Counted from the first letter of the stretch, positions 1 to 8,614 are shown. The stretch: 64,000 nucleotides of DNA from Pseudomonas sp. dw_612 (GCF_018449725.1 NZ_JAAVVC010000011.1:124001-188000), one strand, 5' to 3'. Made by a program: numbers and translations. Notes: generated by a model not told the origin, from the sequence alone.

Positions 1-455
1 GTTGGCAGCAAACGGCTGGTCTGGTGACTGACCAACAGCAACACGGTATCGCCGGACGGTTCTTCAAGACTTTTGAGCAAGGCGTTGGCGGCGTTGACGT
101 TCATCGACTCGACCGGCTCGATCAGCACCACTTTGCGCCCGCCCATCTGCGCGGTCTGGACCACGAAGCTGACCAGATCACGCACCTGATCGACCTTGAT
201 TGCCTTGTCGGCCTCTTCCGGCTCCAGGATGTAGTTGTCGGGGTGACTGCCGGCCTTGAGCAACAGGCAGGACTTGCACTCACCGCAGGCATCCTGGACC
301 GTCGGACGCTGACACAGCAAATGCGCCATCAAGCGTTCAGCCAAGGCACGTTTGCCGATCCCGGCCGGACCATGGAGCAAATAGGCATGGGCGTGTTGCT
401 TGCGGCCCGCCAATTGCAGCCAGAGCTCGTCCTGCCATGGATAAGCCTCAGCCAC
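1..455 (-). CDS. holB: DNA polymerase III subunit delta' (partial, C-terminus outside window)
   Basis: Clamp-loader subunit delta', which helps place the beta sliding clamp on primed DNA. About 151 N-terminal residues are visible. A GTG start at 455 opens MAEAYPWQDELWLQL. A Walker A-like GPAGIGKR is followed by a Cys cluster (C..ACGECKSC) that matches the zinc-binding module of clamp-loader AAA+ subunits. Further on, QMGGRKVVLIEP and ANALLKSLEEP are family hallmarks. The GTG overlaps the tmk stop by eight bases, so it is translationally coupled as the last visible gene of the fatty-acid/tmk run. The rest of the gene runs off the left edge. Confidence 0.93.
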   Translation of the reverse strand, partial: MAEAYPWQDELWLQLAGRKQHAHAYLLHGPAGIGKRALAERLMAHLLCQRPTVQDACGECKSCLLLKAGSHPDNYILEPEEADKAIKVDQVRDLVSFVVQTAQMGGRKVVLIEPVESMNVNAANALLKSLEEPSGDTVLLLVSHQTSRLLP

Positions 456-1080
456 GGGTCAACTCCAGCAAACGCGGGAGCAACGCATTCAGGGCCTGCT
501 GAACCTGTGGCAACGGCTGGGCGGCATCCACCAGCACATAGCGCGCCGGATCCGCCTCAGCGCGCTTGAGAAAGGCGCTGCGCACCGCATCAAAAAAGGC
601 TCGGCCTTCGAGTTCGAAACGATCCAGCCGACCGCGAGCACTGGCACGGGCCAGGCCGACTTCCACCGGCAGGTCGAAAATCAGGGTCAGGTCCGGGCGC
701 AAGTCGCCCTGGACGAAAGTTTCCAGAGTGGCGATGCGATCGAGCGACAAACCGCGGCCGCCGCCCTGATAGGCGTAGGTCGAATCAGTGAAACGGTCGC
801 ACAAGACCACCGCGCCACGGGCCAGCGCCGGACGGATCACCTCGGCCAGATGCTGGGCGCGGGCGGCGAACACCAGCAGCAGCTCGGTGTCGGGGTTCAT
901 GACTTCGTCCACCGGGGCCAGCAGCACTTCGCGGATGCGCTCGGCCAACGGCGTACCGCCCGGCTCGCGGGTCAACAGCACTTCGATACCCGCGGCGCGC
1001 AGGCGCTCGGCCAGGTATTCGCGATTGGTGCTCTTGCCGGCGCCTTCCGGGCCTTCCAGGGTAATAAACAAGCCAGTCAC
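448..1080 (-). CDS. tmk: Thymidylate kinase
   Basis: Phosphorylates dTMP to dTDP for DNA synthesis in the cytoplasm. The 210-residue length is normal for bacterial Tmk. The P-loop GPEGAGKST lies at about residues 10-18, followed by the TREPGGTP motif, the DRFTDSTYAYQGGGRG segment (DRY/F-type motif) and a short LID region with the RASARGRLDRFE arginines. It lies 19 bases after mltG and overlaps holB, the usual gamma-proteobacterial mltG-tmk-holB order. The start ATG at 1080 has an AGGACTGCCTGTG leader with an acceptable AGGA. Confidence 0.97.
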   Translation of the reverse strand: MTGLFITLEGPEGAGKSTNREYLAERLRAAGIEVLLTREPGGTPLAERIREVLLAPVDEVMNPDTELLLVFAARAQHLAEVIRPALARGAVVLCDRFTDSTYAYQGGGRGLSLDRIATLETFVQGDLRPDLTLIFDLPVEVGLARASARGRLDRFELEGRAFFDAVRSAFLKRAEADPARYVLVDAAQPLPQVQQALNALLPRLLELTRG

Positions 1081-1099
1081 AGGCAGTCCTTAATCAGAG

Positions 1100-2347
1100 T
1101 CATTGCGGGCTTTGCGGTGCCGGCGTCGGCGCATCCGGTTCGGGTACGGGTTCTTGCGCGGGCATTGGCGGTACGGCTTCCGGCGCGGGTGCGGGTGCGG
1201 GTGCGGGTGCCGGAGGCGGTTCTTGCGCCGGCACTGGCGGCACCGCTTCGGGCGCGGTATCGGGTGAAGCGGCAGGAATCGGCGTCTCGGCTTCCGGCGT
1301 CACAGCCCCGTTAGTCGGTGCCGGGCTGGAGCGGTAATCGGCACGCCGCTTGAGCTGGAACTCCCGGACCGCCGAGTTATGCGCATCCAGATCATCGGAG
1401 AACACGTGGCTGCCGTCACCGCGAGCCACAAAATACAGACTGTTGCCGGCCACCGGATTCAGCGCCGCATGGATCGCCTCGCGGCCGACCATGGCAATCG
1501 GCGTCGGCGGCAGGCCTGAAATCATGTAGGTGTTGTACGGCGTCGCTTCCTTGAGATGGGCGCGGGTCAACTTGCCGTTGTAGCGATCACCCAGACCGTA
1601 GATCACGGTCGGATCAGTCTGCAGCATCATGCCCATCGCCATGCGCCGCACGAACACACCGGCAATCTGCCCGCGCTCTTGCGGCACGCCGGTTTCCTTC
1701 TCCACCAGCGAGGCCATGATCAGCGCCTGATAGGGTTCGGTGTAGGGCACGTCAGCCGCGCGTTTTTCCCACTCCTTGGCCAACACCTCGTCGAGGCGCT
1801 CATAGGCTTTTTTCAGCAGCTCGGCGTCGGTCATGCCGCGCACGAAGCTGTAGGTGTCCGGGAAGAAGCGGCCCTCAGGGAAAATCCCGCTGTGGCCCAG
1901 CTTGTCCATCACTTGGGTGTCGCTCAGGCCGGTCAGGGTTTGTTTGAGCTTGTCATCCTTGGCCAGTGCCGCGCGGACCTGATGGAAGTTCCAGCCTTCG
2001 ACCAGCGTCACGTTGTACTGCACCACTTCGCCGCGCTTCCACAAATCGATCAGGCCGTTGACGTTCATACCCGGCAGCATGCGGTATTCGCCGCTATGAA
2101 TCGGCGTGGTGGACAGGTTGAAGCGCCAATAGACGCGCAACCAGAAGGCATCCTTGATGACGCCATCGGCTTCGAGTCGATAGAAAGTGCGGGTCGGTGT
2201 CGTGCCCTTGGGCACTTCCAGCAGTTCTTCCTGGGTGATGTTCAGCGGCTGTTCCAGCGCCGAATGGATTTTCCAGGCCGAAGCGGCTGACAGCAGCCCT
2301 GCCAGAACCAATCCGGTTTCCAGCAGCAGCAAGAGTTTACGTCTCAC
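1100..2347 (-). CDS. mltG: Endolytic murein transglycosylase MltG with Pro/Ala-rich C-terminal tail
   Basis: YceG/MltG family inner-membrane lytic transglycosylase, thought to cut nascent glycan strands and terminate elongation. The N-terminus has one membrane anchor (about residues 5-24), then the family domain with MASLVEKETGVPQERGQIAGVF, which contains the catalytic Glu of the family, and YNTYMISGLPPTPIAMVG. The enzyme core ends near residue 345. The last ~70 residues are a low-complexity tail of Pro, Ala and Glu with two copies of an EAVPP(V/M)PAQEP unit separated by PAPAPAP repeats. This tail is longer than in the E. coli protein. The gene starts 3 bases after pabC. Confidence 0.95.
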   Translation of the reverse strand: MRRKLLLLLETGLVLAGLLSAASAWKIHSALEQPLNITQEELLEVPKGTTPTRTFYRLEADGVIKDAFWLRVYWRFNLSTTPIHSGEYRMLPGMNVNGLIDLWKRGEVVQYNVTLVEGWNFHQVRAALAKDDKLKQTLTGLSDTQVMDKLGHSGIFPEGRFFPDTYSFVRGMTDAELLKKAYERLDEVLAKEWEKRAADVPYTEPYQALIMASLVEKETGVPQERGQIAGVFVRRMAMGMMLQTDPTVIYGLGDRYNGKLTRAHLKEATPYNTYMISGLPPTPIAMVGREAIHAALNPVAGNSLYFVARGDGSHVFSDDLDAHNSAVREFQLKRRADYRSSPAPTNGAVTPEAETPIPAASPDTAPEAVPPVPAQEPPPAPAPAPAPAPEAVPPMPAQEPVPEPDAPTPAPQSPQ

Positions 2348-2350
2348 GTA

Positions 2351-3166
2351 TCAAGCATCCAGTAGCGCGCGGGCAATGGTTTGGAGTTTACGGGTGAGCG
2401 GGCCAACCGACCAGCTCAGTGCTGCATAGGCGCGCACCGGCCAAACGCCATACACGCTGTTGCAGACGAAGACCTCATCGGCCCATTGCAACTGATCGAG
2501 GCTGATGTCAGTGATTCGCGTGGGGATCCCCAACGACTCAGCCTGAAACAATAATTCGGCACGCATCACGCCGGCCACGCCACAGCGCTTGAGATCGGAA
2601 GTGATCAGTACACCATCGCGCACCAGGAACAGGTTGCTGAAGACGCCCTCAATCACCCTACCCACCCGATCGAGCATCAGGCCTTCGGTGTGCTCGGTGT
2701 CTTGCCATTCGGAACGGGCGATAACCTGCTCCAGGCGATTCAAATGCTTGAGACCAGCGAGCAATGGCTGGTTGGACAGGCGTGTGGCACAAGGGAACAA
2801 TCGAACGCCCTGCTCGGCATGCGCAGCAGGATAAGCAGCCGGAGGATTGCCTTGCAGAATGCGCCGAGCCTGGGCCGAAGGGTCGGGGGCATAACCGCGC
2901 AAGCTGTCACCACGAGTGAGGATGAGCTTGAGCACGCCCTCGCCCAGCGCTGCGGCATAGGTCAGCAGTTCGCTGCGGATCAGTTCCTGATCGGCAGTGA
3001 TCGCCAGGCGTGAACAACCCTGCGCCAGGCGTGACAAATGCCGGTCCAGCAACAACGGCTGCCCACCGCGCACGGCAATGGTCTCGAACAGACCATCACC
3101 GTAAGCCAGGCCGCGATCCTTCAGCGACAGAGCGTCAGCCGGCTGACCGTCGACCCAGCTGTCCAT
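2351..3166 (-). CDS. pabC: Aminodeoxychorismate lyase
   Basis: PLP fold-type IV enzyme that eliminates pyruvate from 4-amino-4-deoxychorismate to give p-aminobenzoate for folate synthesis. At 271 residues it is of normal length. GLAYGDGLFETI lies near the N-terminus. LKHLNRLEQVIARSEW carries the PLP-binding Lys, and EGVFSNLFLV and the DEVFVCNS stretch are typical of the family. The start ATG overlaps the fabF stop by one base (TGATG), as in many gamma-proteobacteria where fabF-pabC-mltG are adjacent. Confidence 0.95.
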   Translation of the reverse strand: MDSWVDGQPADALSLKDRGLAYGDGLFETIAVRGGQPLLLDRHLSRLAQGCSRLAITADQELIRSELLTYAAALGEGVLKLILTRGDSLRGYAPDPSAQARRILQGNPPAAYPAAHAEQGVRLFPCATRLSNQPLLAGLKHLNRLEQVIARSEWQDTEHTEGLMLDRVGRVIEGVFSNLFLVRDGVLITSDLKRCGVAGVMRAELLFQAESLGIPTRITDISLDQLQWADEVFVCNSVYGVWPVRAYAALSWSVGPLTRKLQTIARALLDA

Positions 3167-4410
3167 CAGTCAGCGAACCGGCGGAACACCAGCGAGCCGT
3201 TGGTACCGCCAAATCCGAAGGAGTTGGACAGCACCACATCGATATCCATGTTGCGCGCGGTGTGCGGCACGAAGTCGAGGTCGCAGCCTTCGTCCGGCTC
3301 ATCGAGGTTGATGGTCGGCGGCGCCACCTGGCTGTTGATCGCCAGCACACTGAAGATCGCCTCGACCGCGCCCGCCGCACCCAACAGGTGACCGGTCATG
3401 GACTTGGTCGAACTGACCGCCAGTTTGTAGGCGTGATCACCAAACACCGTCTTGATCGCACAGGCTTCGGCGAGGTCGCCGGCCGAAGTCGATGTACCGT
3501 GGGCGTTGATGTACTGGACTTGGTCGCCATTGATCTTCGCATCGCGCAGAGCATTGGTGATGCAACGTGCAGCGCCTGCACCGTCAGCCGGTGGCGAGGT
3601 CATGTGGAACGCGTCGCCACTGGTACCAAAGCCGATCAGCTCGGCGTAGATGGTCGCGCCACGAGCCTTGGCGTGCTCCAGCTCTTCGAGCACCAGCGCA
3701 CCGGCGCCATCGGACAGAACGAAGCCATCACGGCCCTTGTCCCATGGACGGCTGGCGCGGGTCGGCTCGTCGTTGCGGGTCGACAGTGCACGGGAGGCAC
3801 CGAAGCCACCCATGCCCAGACCGCAAGCGGCCATCTCGGCACCGCCGGCAATCATCACGTCGGCTTCGTCGTACATGATGTTGCGTGCCGCCATGCCGAT
3901 GCAGTGCGTACCGGTGGTACACGCGGTGGCGATGGCGTAGTTAGGCCCCTGTGCACCCAGATGGATGGACAGGAAACCGGAAATCATATTGATGATCGAG
4001 CCAGGCACGAAGAACGGCGAAATTCGACGAGGGCCGGAATCATGCAGTGTGCGGCTGGTTTCTTCGATATTGGTCAGACCGCCAATACCCGAACCCATGG
4101 CCACGCCGATGCGCTCACGGTTGGCGTCAGTGACTTCCAGACCGGAGTTACGCACAGCCTGAAACCCTGCGGCCAGACCGTATTGAATGAACAGGTCGAG
4201 CTTGCGGGCTTCCTTGACCGACAGGTATTCCTCGACATTGAAGCCCTTTACCGAGCCGCCAAAGCGGGTGGAATAGGCAGAAAGGTCGGTGTGTTCGATC
4301 AGACCAATGCCACTGCGGCCAGCCAGAATGCCCTGCCAACTGCTCGGCACATCCGTGCCCAGTGGCGACAACATACCCATACCGGTGACTACGACGCGTC
4401 TACGCGACAC
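3166..4410 (-). CDS. fabF: Beta-ketoacyl-ACP synthase II
   Basis: Elongating condensing enzyme of type II fatty-acid synthesis. It is also linked to temperature control of unsaturated chain length in related bacteria. I chose the GTG at 4410 because AAGGAG lies five bases upstream and it yields the conserved MSRRRVVVTGMGMLSPLG. An upstream ATG at 4443 would add eleven unconserved residues. The catalytic triad is visible: Cys in ATACTTGTHC, His in NAHGTSTSAGD and His in KSMTGHLLGAAGA. The NSFGFGGTNG loop lies near the end. 414 residues. It sits downstream of acpP after a hairpin. Confidence 0.97.
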   Translation of the reverse strand: MSRRRVVVTGMGMLSPLGTDVPSSWQGILAGRSGIGLIEHTDLSAYSTRFGGSVKGFNVEEYLSVKEARKLDLFIQYGLAAGFQAVRNSGLEVTDANRERIGVAMGSGIGGLTNIEETSRTLHDSGPRRISPFFVPGSIINMISGFLSIHLGAQGPNYAIATACTTGTHCIGMAARNIMYDEADVMIAGGAEMAACGLGMGGFGASRALSTRNDEPTRASRPWDKGRDGFVLSDGAGALVLEELEHAKARGATIYAELIGFGTSGDAFHMTSPPADGAGAARCITNALRDAKINGDQVQYINAHGTSTSAGDLAEACAIKTVFGDHAYKLAVSSTKSMTGHLLGAAGAVEAIFSVLAINSQVAPPTINLDEPDEGCDLDFVPHTARNMDIDVVLSNSFGFGGTNGSLVFRRFAD

Positions 4411-4453
4411 AGCACTCTCCTTTTTCAAATGACGACTTTGCATCAGGCCTAAA

Positions 4454-4490
4454 GAAAAAACCGCACGCCGTGATGGCAGTGCGGTTTTTC
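4454..4490 (-). terminator. Hairpin between acpP and fabF, likely partial terminator
   Basis: GAAAAAACCGCAC and GTGCGGTTTTTC form a strong stem with A/T tracts on both sides. On the minus strand it comes just after the acpP stop and before the fabF ribosome site. It probably attenuates transcription so that acpP is made in excess over fabF. The A/T tracts suit termination in either direction. Confidence 0.75.
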
Positions 4491-4518
4491 CATGACAGCG
4501 AGCAACGATTACAAGCTA

Positions 4519-4755
4519 TTAAGCCTGATGGTTAGTAACGTAATCGATTGCAGCTTGTACAGTAGTGATCTTCTCAGCTTCTTCGTCAGGGATTTCGGTC
4601 TCGAATTCCTCTTCCAGAGCCATCACCAGCTCAACGGTGTCAAGGGAGTCGGCACCCAGGTCTTCAACGAAGGAAGCAGTGTTGACCACTTCTTCTTCTT
4701 TAACGCCCAGTTGCTCAGCAACGATTTTCTTGACGCGCTCTTCGATGGTGCTCAT
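4519..4755 (-). CDS. acpP: Acyl carrier protein
   Basis: Small acidic carrier that holds growing acyl chains on a 4'-phosphopantetheine arm. The 78-residue sequence is almost textbook. The attachment Ser is in LGADSLDTVELVMALEEEF, and the protein is rich in Glu and Asp. TTAGGAGTGAAAACAAGGT precedes the ATG and gives a good ribosome site. It sits between fabG and fabF, each side with an unusually long gap (191 and 108 bases). This fits separate promotion and attenuation of this highly expressed gene. Confidence 0.99.
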   Translation of the reverse strand: MSTIEERVKKIVAEQLGVKEEEVVNTASFVEDLGADSLDTVELVMALEEEFETEIPDEEAEKITTVQAAIDYVTNHQA

Positions 4756-4807
4756 ACCTTGTTTTCACTCCTAATGGACAAATTCAGGCAGCTGGCCAGT
4801 GGGTAAG

Positions 4808-4835
4808 TGTATAGAAAGACTTTTCAGTTTTTCAA
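4808..4835 (-). promoter_or_regulatory. Candidate sigma-70 promoter for acpP
   Basis: On the minus strand TTGAAA (4835-4830), a 16-base spacer and TATACA (4813-4808) lie about 50 bases before the acpP start, in a 191-base fabG-acpP gap. The match is good but not perfect, and no transcription data are available. Confidence 0.5.
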
Positions 4836-4946
4836 CTGAAAGCTTCACTCCTCAAACCCTGGGACCCTCTGCCTATAAATAGATTGCAGCTTTATAACGG
4901 ATTTTAGACAGCTCGTATGACATTTTTTTGAAGCAACCCGTCACAT

Positions 4947-5690
4947 TTAACTCATGTACATCCCGCCGTTCACCGGGATTGTAGCCCCAGTAACGTATGC
5001 CGCACCGTCGGATGCAAGAAAAGCGACCACAGACGCAATCTCTTGTGCTTGCCCCAGACGACCCAGCGGAATCTGCGTTATCAAGCTTTCACGCTGTGCT
5101 TCGGGCAGTTCGCGGGTCATATCAGTGTCGATGAACCCTGGAGCCACCGAGTTTACCGTAATCGAACGCGAACCGACTTCACGCGCCAGTGCACGGCTGA
5201 AACCTTCCAGACCGGCCTTGGCGGCTGCGTAGTTTACTTGGCCTGCGTTGCCCATGGCACCCACAACCGAACCAATACTGATAATTCGTCCCCAACGGGC
5301 CTTGGTCATGCCGCGCAAAACACCCTTGGACAGGCGGAATAGACTGTTCAGGTTGGTATCGATGACGTCGTTCCATTCGTCGTCTTTCATGCGCATCATC
5401 AGATTATCGCGGGTGATGCCGGCATTGTTGACAAGGATTACCGGGACACCGAACTGCGCAGTGATACTCGCCAGCACCGCTGCAACGGATTCGTCGCTGG
5501 TGACATTGAGTTCCAGGCCAGTGCCTTGGATACCGTTTTCTTTCAGGGTAGCGGCGATGCGCTCGGCACCAGAGGCGGAGGTCGCGGTGCCGATGACGAT
5601 GGCGCCTTCACGACCCAGCTCCAGGGCGATAGCCTGGCCGATACCGCGGCTCGCACCGGTGACCAGTGCAACTTTACCTTGCAGACTCAT
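4947..5690 (-). CDS. fabG: 3-oxoacyl-ACP reductase
   Basis: NADPH-dependent ketoreductase of the fatty-acid elongation cycle, short-chain dehydrogenase fold. 247 residues. The cofactor loop is GASRGIGQ (about 13-20), NNAG is in VNNAGITRD, the catalytic Ser follows in ISIGSVVGAMGN and the Tyr/Lys pair is in NYAAAKAG. The C-terminus GGMYMS is typical of the Pseudomonas protein. It lies 16 bases after fabD and upstream of acpP. Confidence 0.97.
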   Translation of the reverse strand: MSLQGKVALVTGASRGIGQAIALELGREGAIVIGTATSASGAERIAATLKENGIQGTGLELNVTSDESVAAVLASITAQFGVPVILVNNAGITRDNLMMRMKDDEWNDVIDTNLNSLFRLSKGVLRGMTKARWGRIISIGSVVGAMGNAGQVNYAAAKAGLEGFSRALAREVGSRSITVNSVAPGFIDTDMTRELPEAQRESLITQIPLGRLGQAQEIASVVAFLASDGAAYVTGATIPVNGGMYMS

Positions 5691-5706
5691 GCAAGTTTCT
5701 CCTGAT

Positions 5707-6645
5707 TCAGGCCAGCGCTGCGCGAGCGGCAGCGAAAGCGTCTGGGGTATTGAGGTTGGATGTCGATACGCCTTCGGCGCAGCGTTTGTTCAGGCCGGCA
5801 AGCACCTTGCCCGGACCGCACTCGACCAGTTGGGTCGCGCCCTTGGCCGCCAGCGCCTGGATCGATTCGACCCAGCGCACAGGCTTGTAGAGCTGCTCAA
5901 GCAGATCGCGCTTGAGGGTTTCCAGATCGGCCGGCACCGCAGCGCTGACGTTCTGCACCACCGGAATCTGCGGCACCTGCCAGTCGATGGCAGCGATGGA
6001 CTCGGCAAACCGCTCGGCCGCCGGGCGCATCAGTTCGCAGTGGGACGGCACGCTGACCGGCAACGGCATGGCGCGCTTGGCGCCACGGGCCTTGCAGCCT
6101 TCGATGGCGCGTTCGACCGCCGCCTTGGCGCCGGCGATAACCACCTGGCCCGGGGAGTTGAAGTTGACGGCGCTGACCACTTCGCCTTGCGCCGCTTCAG
6201 CACAGGCTGCCAGCACATCAGCATCTTCCAGACCGAGAATAGCGGCCATGCCGCCCTGCCCGGCAGGAACGGCTTCCTGCATTAGCTGACCACGACGCTC
6301 GACCAGTTTCACCGCATCGCCCAGGCTCAGACTGCCCGCTGCTACAAGCGCGCTGTACTCGCCCAGGCTATGACCGGCCACGTAAGCCGGACGCGCGCCG
6401 CCCTCAGCCAGCCACAGACGCCACAGGGCGATCGAGGCGGTCAGAATGGCCGGCTGGGTTTTATCGGTTTGATTGAGTTGCTCTTCCGGCCCTTGCTGGG
6501 TCAGTGCCCACAGGTCGTAACCCAGAGCATCGGATGCTTCTTTGAATGTTTCGAGGACCACTGGATGTTGCGCGCCCAACTCGGCCAGCATGCCGAGGGA
6601 CTGCGAACCCTGTCCTGGAAAGACGAATGCGAGGGAAGCAGACAT
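5707..6645 (-). CDS. fabD: Malonyl CoA-ACP transacylase
   Basis: Transfers malonyl groups from CoA to ACP. I start it at the ATG at 6645, giving MSASLAFVFPGQGSQS and 312 residues, the usual length. The longer reading from 6744 adds unconserved sequence. The nucleophile Ser is in GHSLGEYSAL, the catalytic His in VPSHCELM, and the Gln loop is in PGQGSQ. AGGGG lies about ten bases upstream of the start. The 125-base gap from plsX may hold an internal promoter but no clear one was found. Confidence 0.96.
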   Translation of the reverse strand: MSASLAFVFPGQGSQSLGMLAELGAQHPVVLETFKEASDALGYDLWALTQQGPEEQLNQTDKTQPAILTASIALWRLWLAEGGARPAYVAGHSLGEYSALVAAGSLSLGDAVKLVERRGQLMQEAVPAGQGGMAAILGLEDADVLAACAEAAQGEVVSAVNFNSPGQVVIAGAKAAVERAIEGCKARGAKRAMPLPVSVPSHCELMRPAAERFAESIAAIDWQVPQIPVVQNVSAAVPADLETLKRDLLEQLYKPVRWVESIQALAAKGATQLVECGPGKVLAGLNKRCAEGVSTSNLNTPDAFAAARAALA

Positions 6646-6770
6646 GTAACAAGCCCCTAATGATCTTGTCGTCGGAGAATTGACGTCCCGCTTGGGGGAC
6701 GCAAGAAACTGACAGTTGGATGGCCAATTGAACTGAGCGGTCACATTTAAGCATTGTCCGACGAAAACGC

Positions 6771-7781
6771 CTAAGGCAACAAATCCTCAAGACGACCGTG
6801 AAGCCGTTCCGGGAGGTTTTCCTGGATCTCTATAAGCGCGCGCTGGATTGCACTCTGAAAGCCCTGCACCCCGGCCGAACCGTGGCTTTTCACGACAATG
6901 CCCTGCAAGCCGAGGAAGCTGGCGCCGTTGTGTCGCGCCGGGGCCAGATCCGCCTGCAAGCGCTTCATCAACGGCAACGCCAGAGCACCAACCATCCGCG
7001 AGGCCAGGCTTTTCTTGAACAACGCTTCGATGCGCCCGGCAATCATGGTCGCCAGGCCTTCGCTGGACTTGAGCAGGATATTGCCGACAAAGCCGTCACA
7101 CACCACCACATCCGCCTCGCCGCGGTACACACCGTCACCTTCGACAAAACCGATGTAGTTGATGCCACGGGCGCTCTGCAACAAGGTCGCCGCCAGCTTG
7201 ACCTGCTGATTGCCCTTGATGTCTTCAGTACCGATGTTCAGCAAGGCTACCCGTGGGCGAACAACCCCCAGGGTTTGCGCCGCCACCGAGCCCATGATCG
7301 CGAATTGCAACAGGTGTTCCGCGCTGCAATCGACGTTGGCACCGAGGTCAAGCAACTGGCAATAACCCTTCTCGGTCGGGATCGCCGCCACCATCGCCGG
7401 CCGATCGATGCCCGGCAAGGTCTTGAGCACAAACCGCGACAACGCCATCAGTGCACCGGTATTGCCGGCGCTGACGCAAGCCTGGACCTTGCCATCACGC
7501 AACAGCTCAAGCGCCACGCGCATCGACGAATCAGGCTTGCCACGCAAGGCCTGGGCCGGTTTTTCGTCCATGGTGATGACCTCGGACGCCGGCGTAATCG
7601 ACAGGCGCGCGCGATCCACAGCCGAATGGCCGGAGAGCAGTTCTTCTAAAAGGGTAGGTTGACCGACGAGGGTCAGGTGCAGCGAGGGCGTAGCAGACAG
7701 GCAAGCAAGGCTGGCCTGAACAATGCTGCGGGGACCGAAGTCCCCGCCCATTGCGTCAATCGCGATGACTTGAGCAGACAA
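6771..7781 (-). CDS. plsX: Phosphate acyltransferase PlsX
   Basis: Makes acyl-phosphate from acyl-ACP, the donor for the first acylation of glycerol-3-phosphate. It acts as a peripheral membrane enzyme. 336 residues. The N-terminal IDAMGGDFGP, the ACVSAGNTGALMALSRF segment and DVVVCDGFVGNILLKSSEG are family signatures. It follows rpmF by four bases and so is cotranscribed with the L32 gene, the common bacterial rpmF-plsX-fab arrangement tying lipid supply to growth. Confidence 0.96.
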   Translation of the reverse strand: MSAQVIAIDAMGGDFGPRSIVQASLACLSATPSLHLTLVGQPTLLEELLSGHSAVDRARLSITPASEVITMDEKPAQALRGKPDSSMRVALELLRDGKVQACVSAGNTGALMALSRFVLKTLPGIDRPAMVAAIPTEKGYCQLLDLGANVDCSAEHLLQFAIMGSVAAQTLGVVRPRVALLNIGTEDIKGNQQVKLAATLLQSARGINYIGFVEGDGVYRGEADVVVCDGFVGNILLKSSEGLATMIAGRIEALFKKSLASRMVGALALPLMKRLQADLAPARHNGASFLGLQGIVVKSHGSAGVQGFQSAIQRALIEIQENLPERLHGRLEDLLP

Positions 7782-7785
7782 GTGA

Positions 7786-7968
7786 TTACTCGTCAGCGCC
7801 CTTGTCGATCACTTTACGGCCACGGTATACGCCTTCTGGCGATACGTGGTGACGCAGGTGAATTTCACCGGTGGTTTTTTCTACAGACAGAGTGCTTGCC
7901 GTCAGGGCATCGTGCGAACGACGCATGTCACGGGCAGAGCGGGATTTTTTGTTCTGCTGAACAGCCAT
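7786..7968 (-). CDS. rpmF: 50S ribosomal protein L32
   Basis: Large-subunit ribosomal protein of 60 residues. The N-terminus MAVQQNKKSRSARDMRRSHD is the basic RNA-binding tail typical of L32. HLRHHVSPEGVYRGRKVI follows in the C-terminal half. There is no zinc-binding Cys set, so this is the Cys-minus form seen in Pseudomonas. It lies 13 bases after yceD and 4 before plsX. Confidence 0.98.
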   Translation of the reverse strand: MAVQQNKKSRSARDMRRSHDALTASTLSVEKTTGEIHLRHHVSPEGVYRGRKVIDKGADE

Positions 7969-7981
7969 AATTGATTAACTC

Positions 7982-8509
7982 CTAAACGTTTGGGTCACGC
8001 TTTAACTGCGCCAATACACTGAACGGGTTGGACCGCGTTACCTCGTCCTCGCTCGGTTCGGGCTCATCGAGACCCGCCGGCTGCTGGCATTCTTCCGGAT
8101 GATGAGCAGGCACAATGGGCAAGGCGAGCAGAAGCTCCTCCTCGATCAGTGACTGCAGATCCAATGGATCTTCGCCCAGTTCCAGCACGTCATAACCTTT
8201 CGGTAACGACTGGGTATTCGCACCCTCCTTCACCACAGCGTAACTGCATTCGCTATGGATCGGCAGGGTGACCAGCTCAAGACAACGCTGGCAAACCATT
8301 TTGACTTCGGTGTCGATAAAGCTGTGGATTACCACAGACTTACGTTCATCTCGTTCAAAAACGAATTTAGCCTGCACCGTACCGACAGTGTCGGAAAGCG
8401 GGTCGCAGAGTCTCTCCAAATCGGCCAGCAGCAGTTCACCTTGAAGGGTGGTGCCACGATCAGCCAATTTGCGCGGGTCAACGTGAGGTGGAATCGGGTC
8501 ATTCAACAT
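7982..8509 (-). CDS. yceD: YceD/DUF177 family protein, 23S rRNA accumulation protein
   Basis: DUF177 family. In E. coli and plants members are linked to 23S rRNA accumulation, and the gene is almost always upstream of rpmF as here. I chose the ATG at 8509 (MLNDPIPPHVDPRKLADRG), giving 175 residues. A reading from 8533 would run through a near-perfect promoter. Two Cys pairs or singles are visible: MVCQRCLELV in the middle and PEECQQP near residue 150, a possible metal site. Acidic C-terminal half. Confidence 0.9.
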   Translation of the reverse strand: MLNDPIPPHVDPRKLADRGTTLQGELLLADLERLCDPLSDTVGTVQAKFVFERDERKSVVIHSFIDTEVKMVCQRCLELVTLPIHSECSYAVVKEGANTQSLPKGYDVLELGEDPLDLQSLIEEELLLALPIVPAHHPEECQQPAGLDEPEPSEDEVTRSNPFSVLAQLKRDPNV

Positions 8510-8518
8510 AGGCGCAGC

Positions 8519-8546
8519 ATTATAGGGATGCACCCAGCCATGTCAA
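8519..8546 (-). promoter_or_regulatory. Consensus sigma-70 promoter for yceD-rpmF-plsX operon
   Basis: On the minus strand the sequence reads TTGACA (8546-8541), a 16-base spacer, then TATAAT (8524-8519). Both hexamers match the consensus exactly. The predicted transcript would start only two to four bases before the yceD ATG at 8509, so the message may be almost leaderless. Confidence 0.8.
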
Positions 8547-8614
8547 AGGAAATTCAGCCCTGTCCGTCACTTGGAAGCCTCGCTAGAATTCGCCCCTGCC
8601 TTTTGGAGATGCCT

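Noticed and set aside
3010..4452. A 480-codon plus-strand frame over pabC and fabF
   Set aside because: Opposite strand carries fabF with its Cys/His/His catalytic set and pabC; the plus-strand frame is a shadow.
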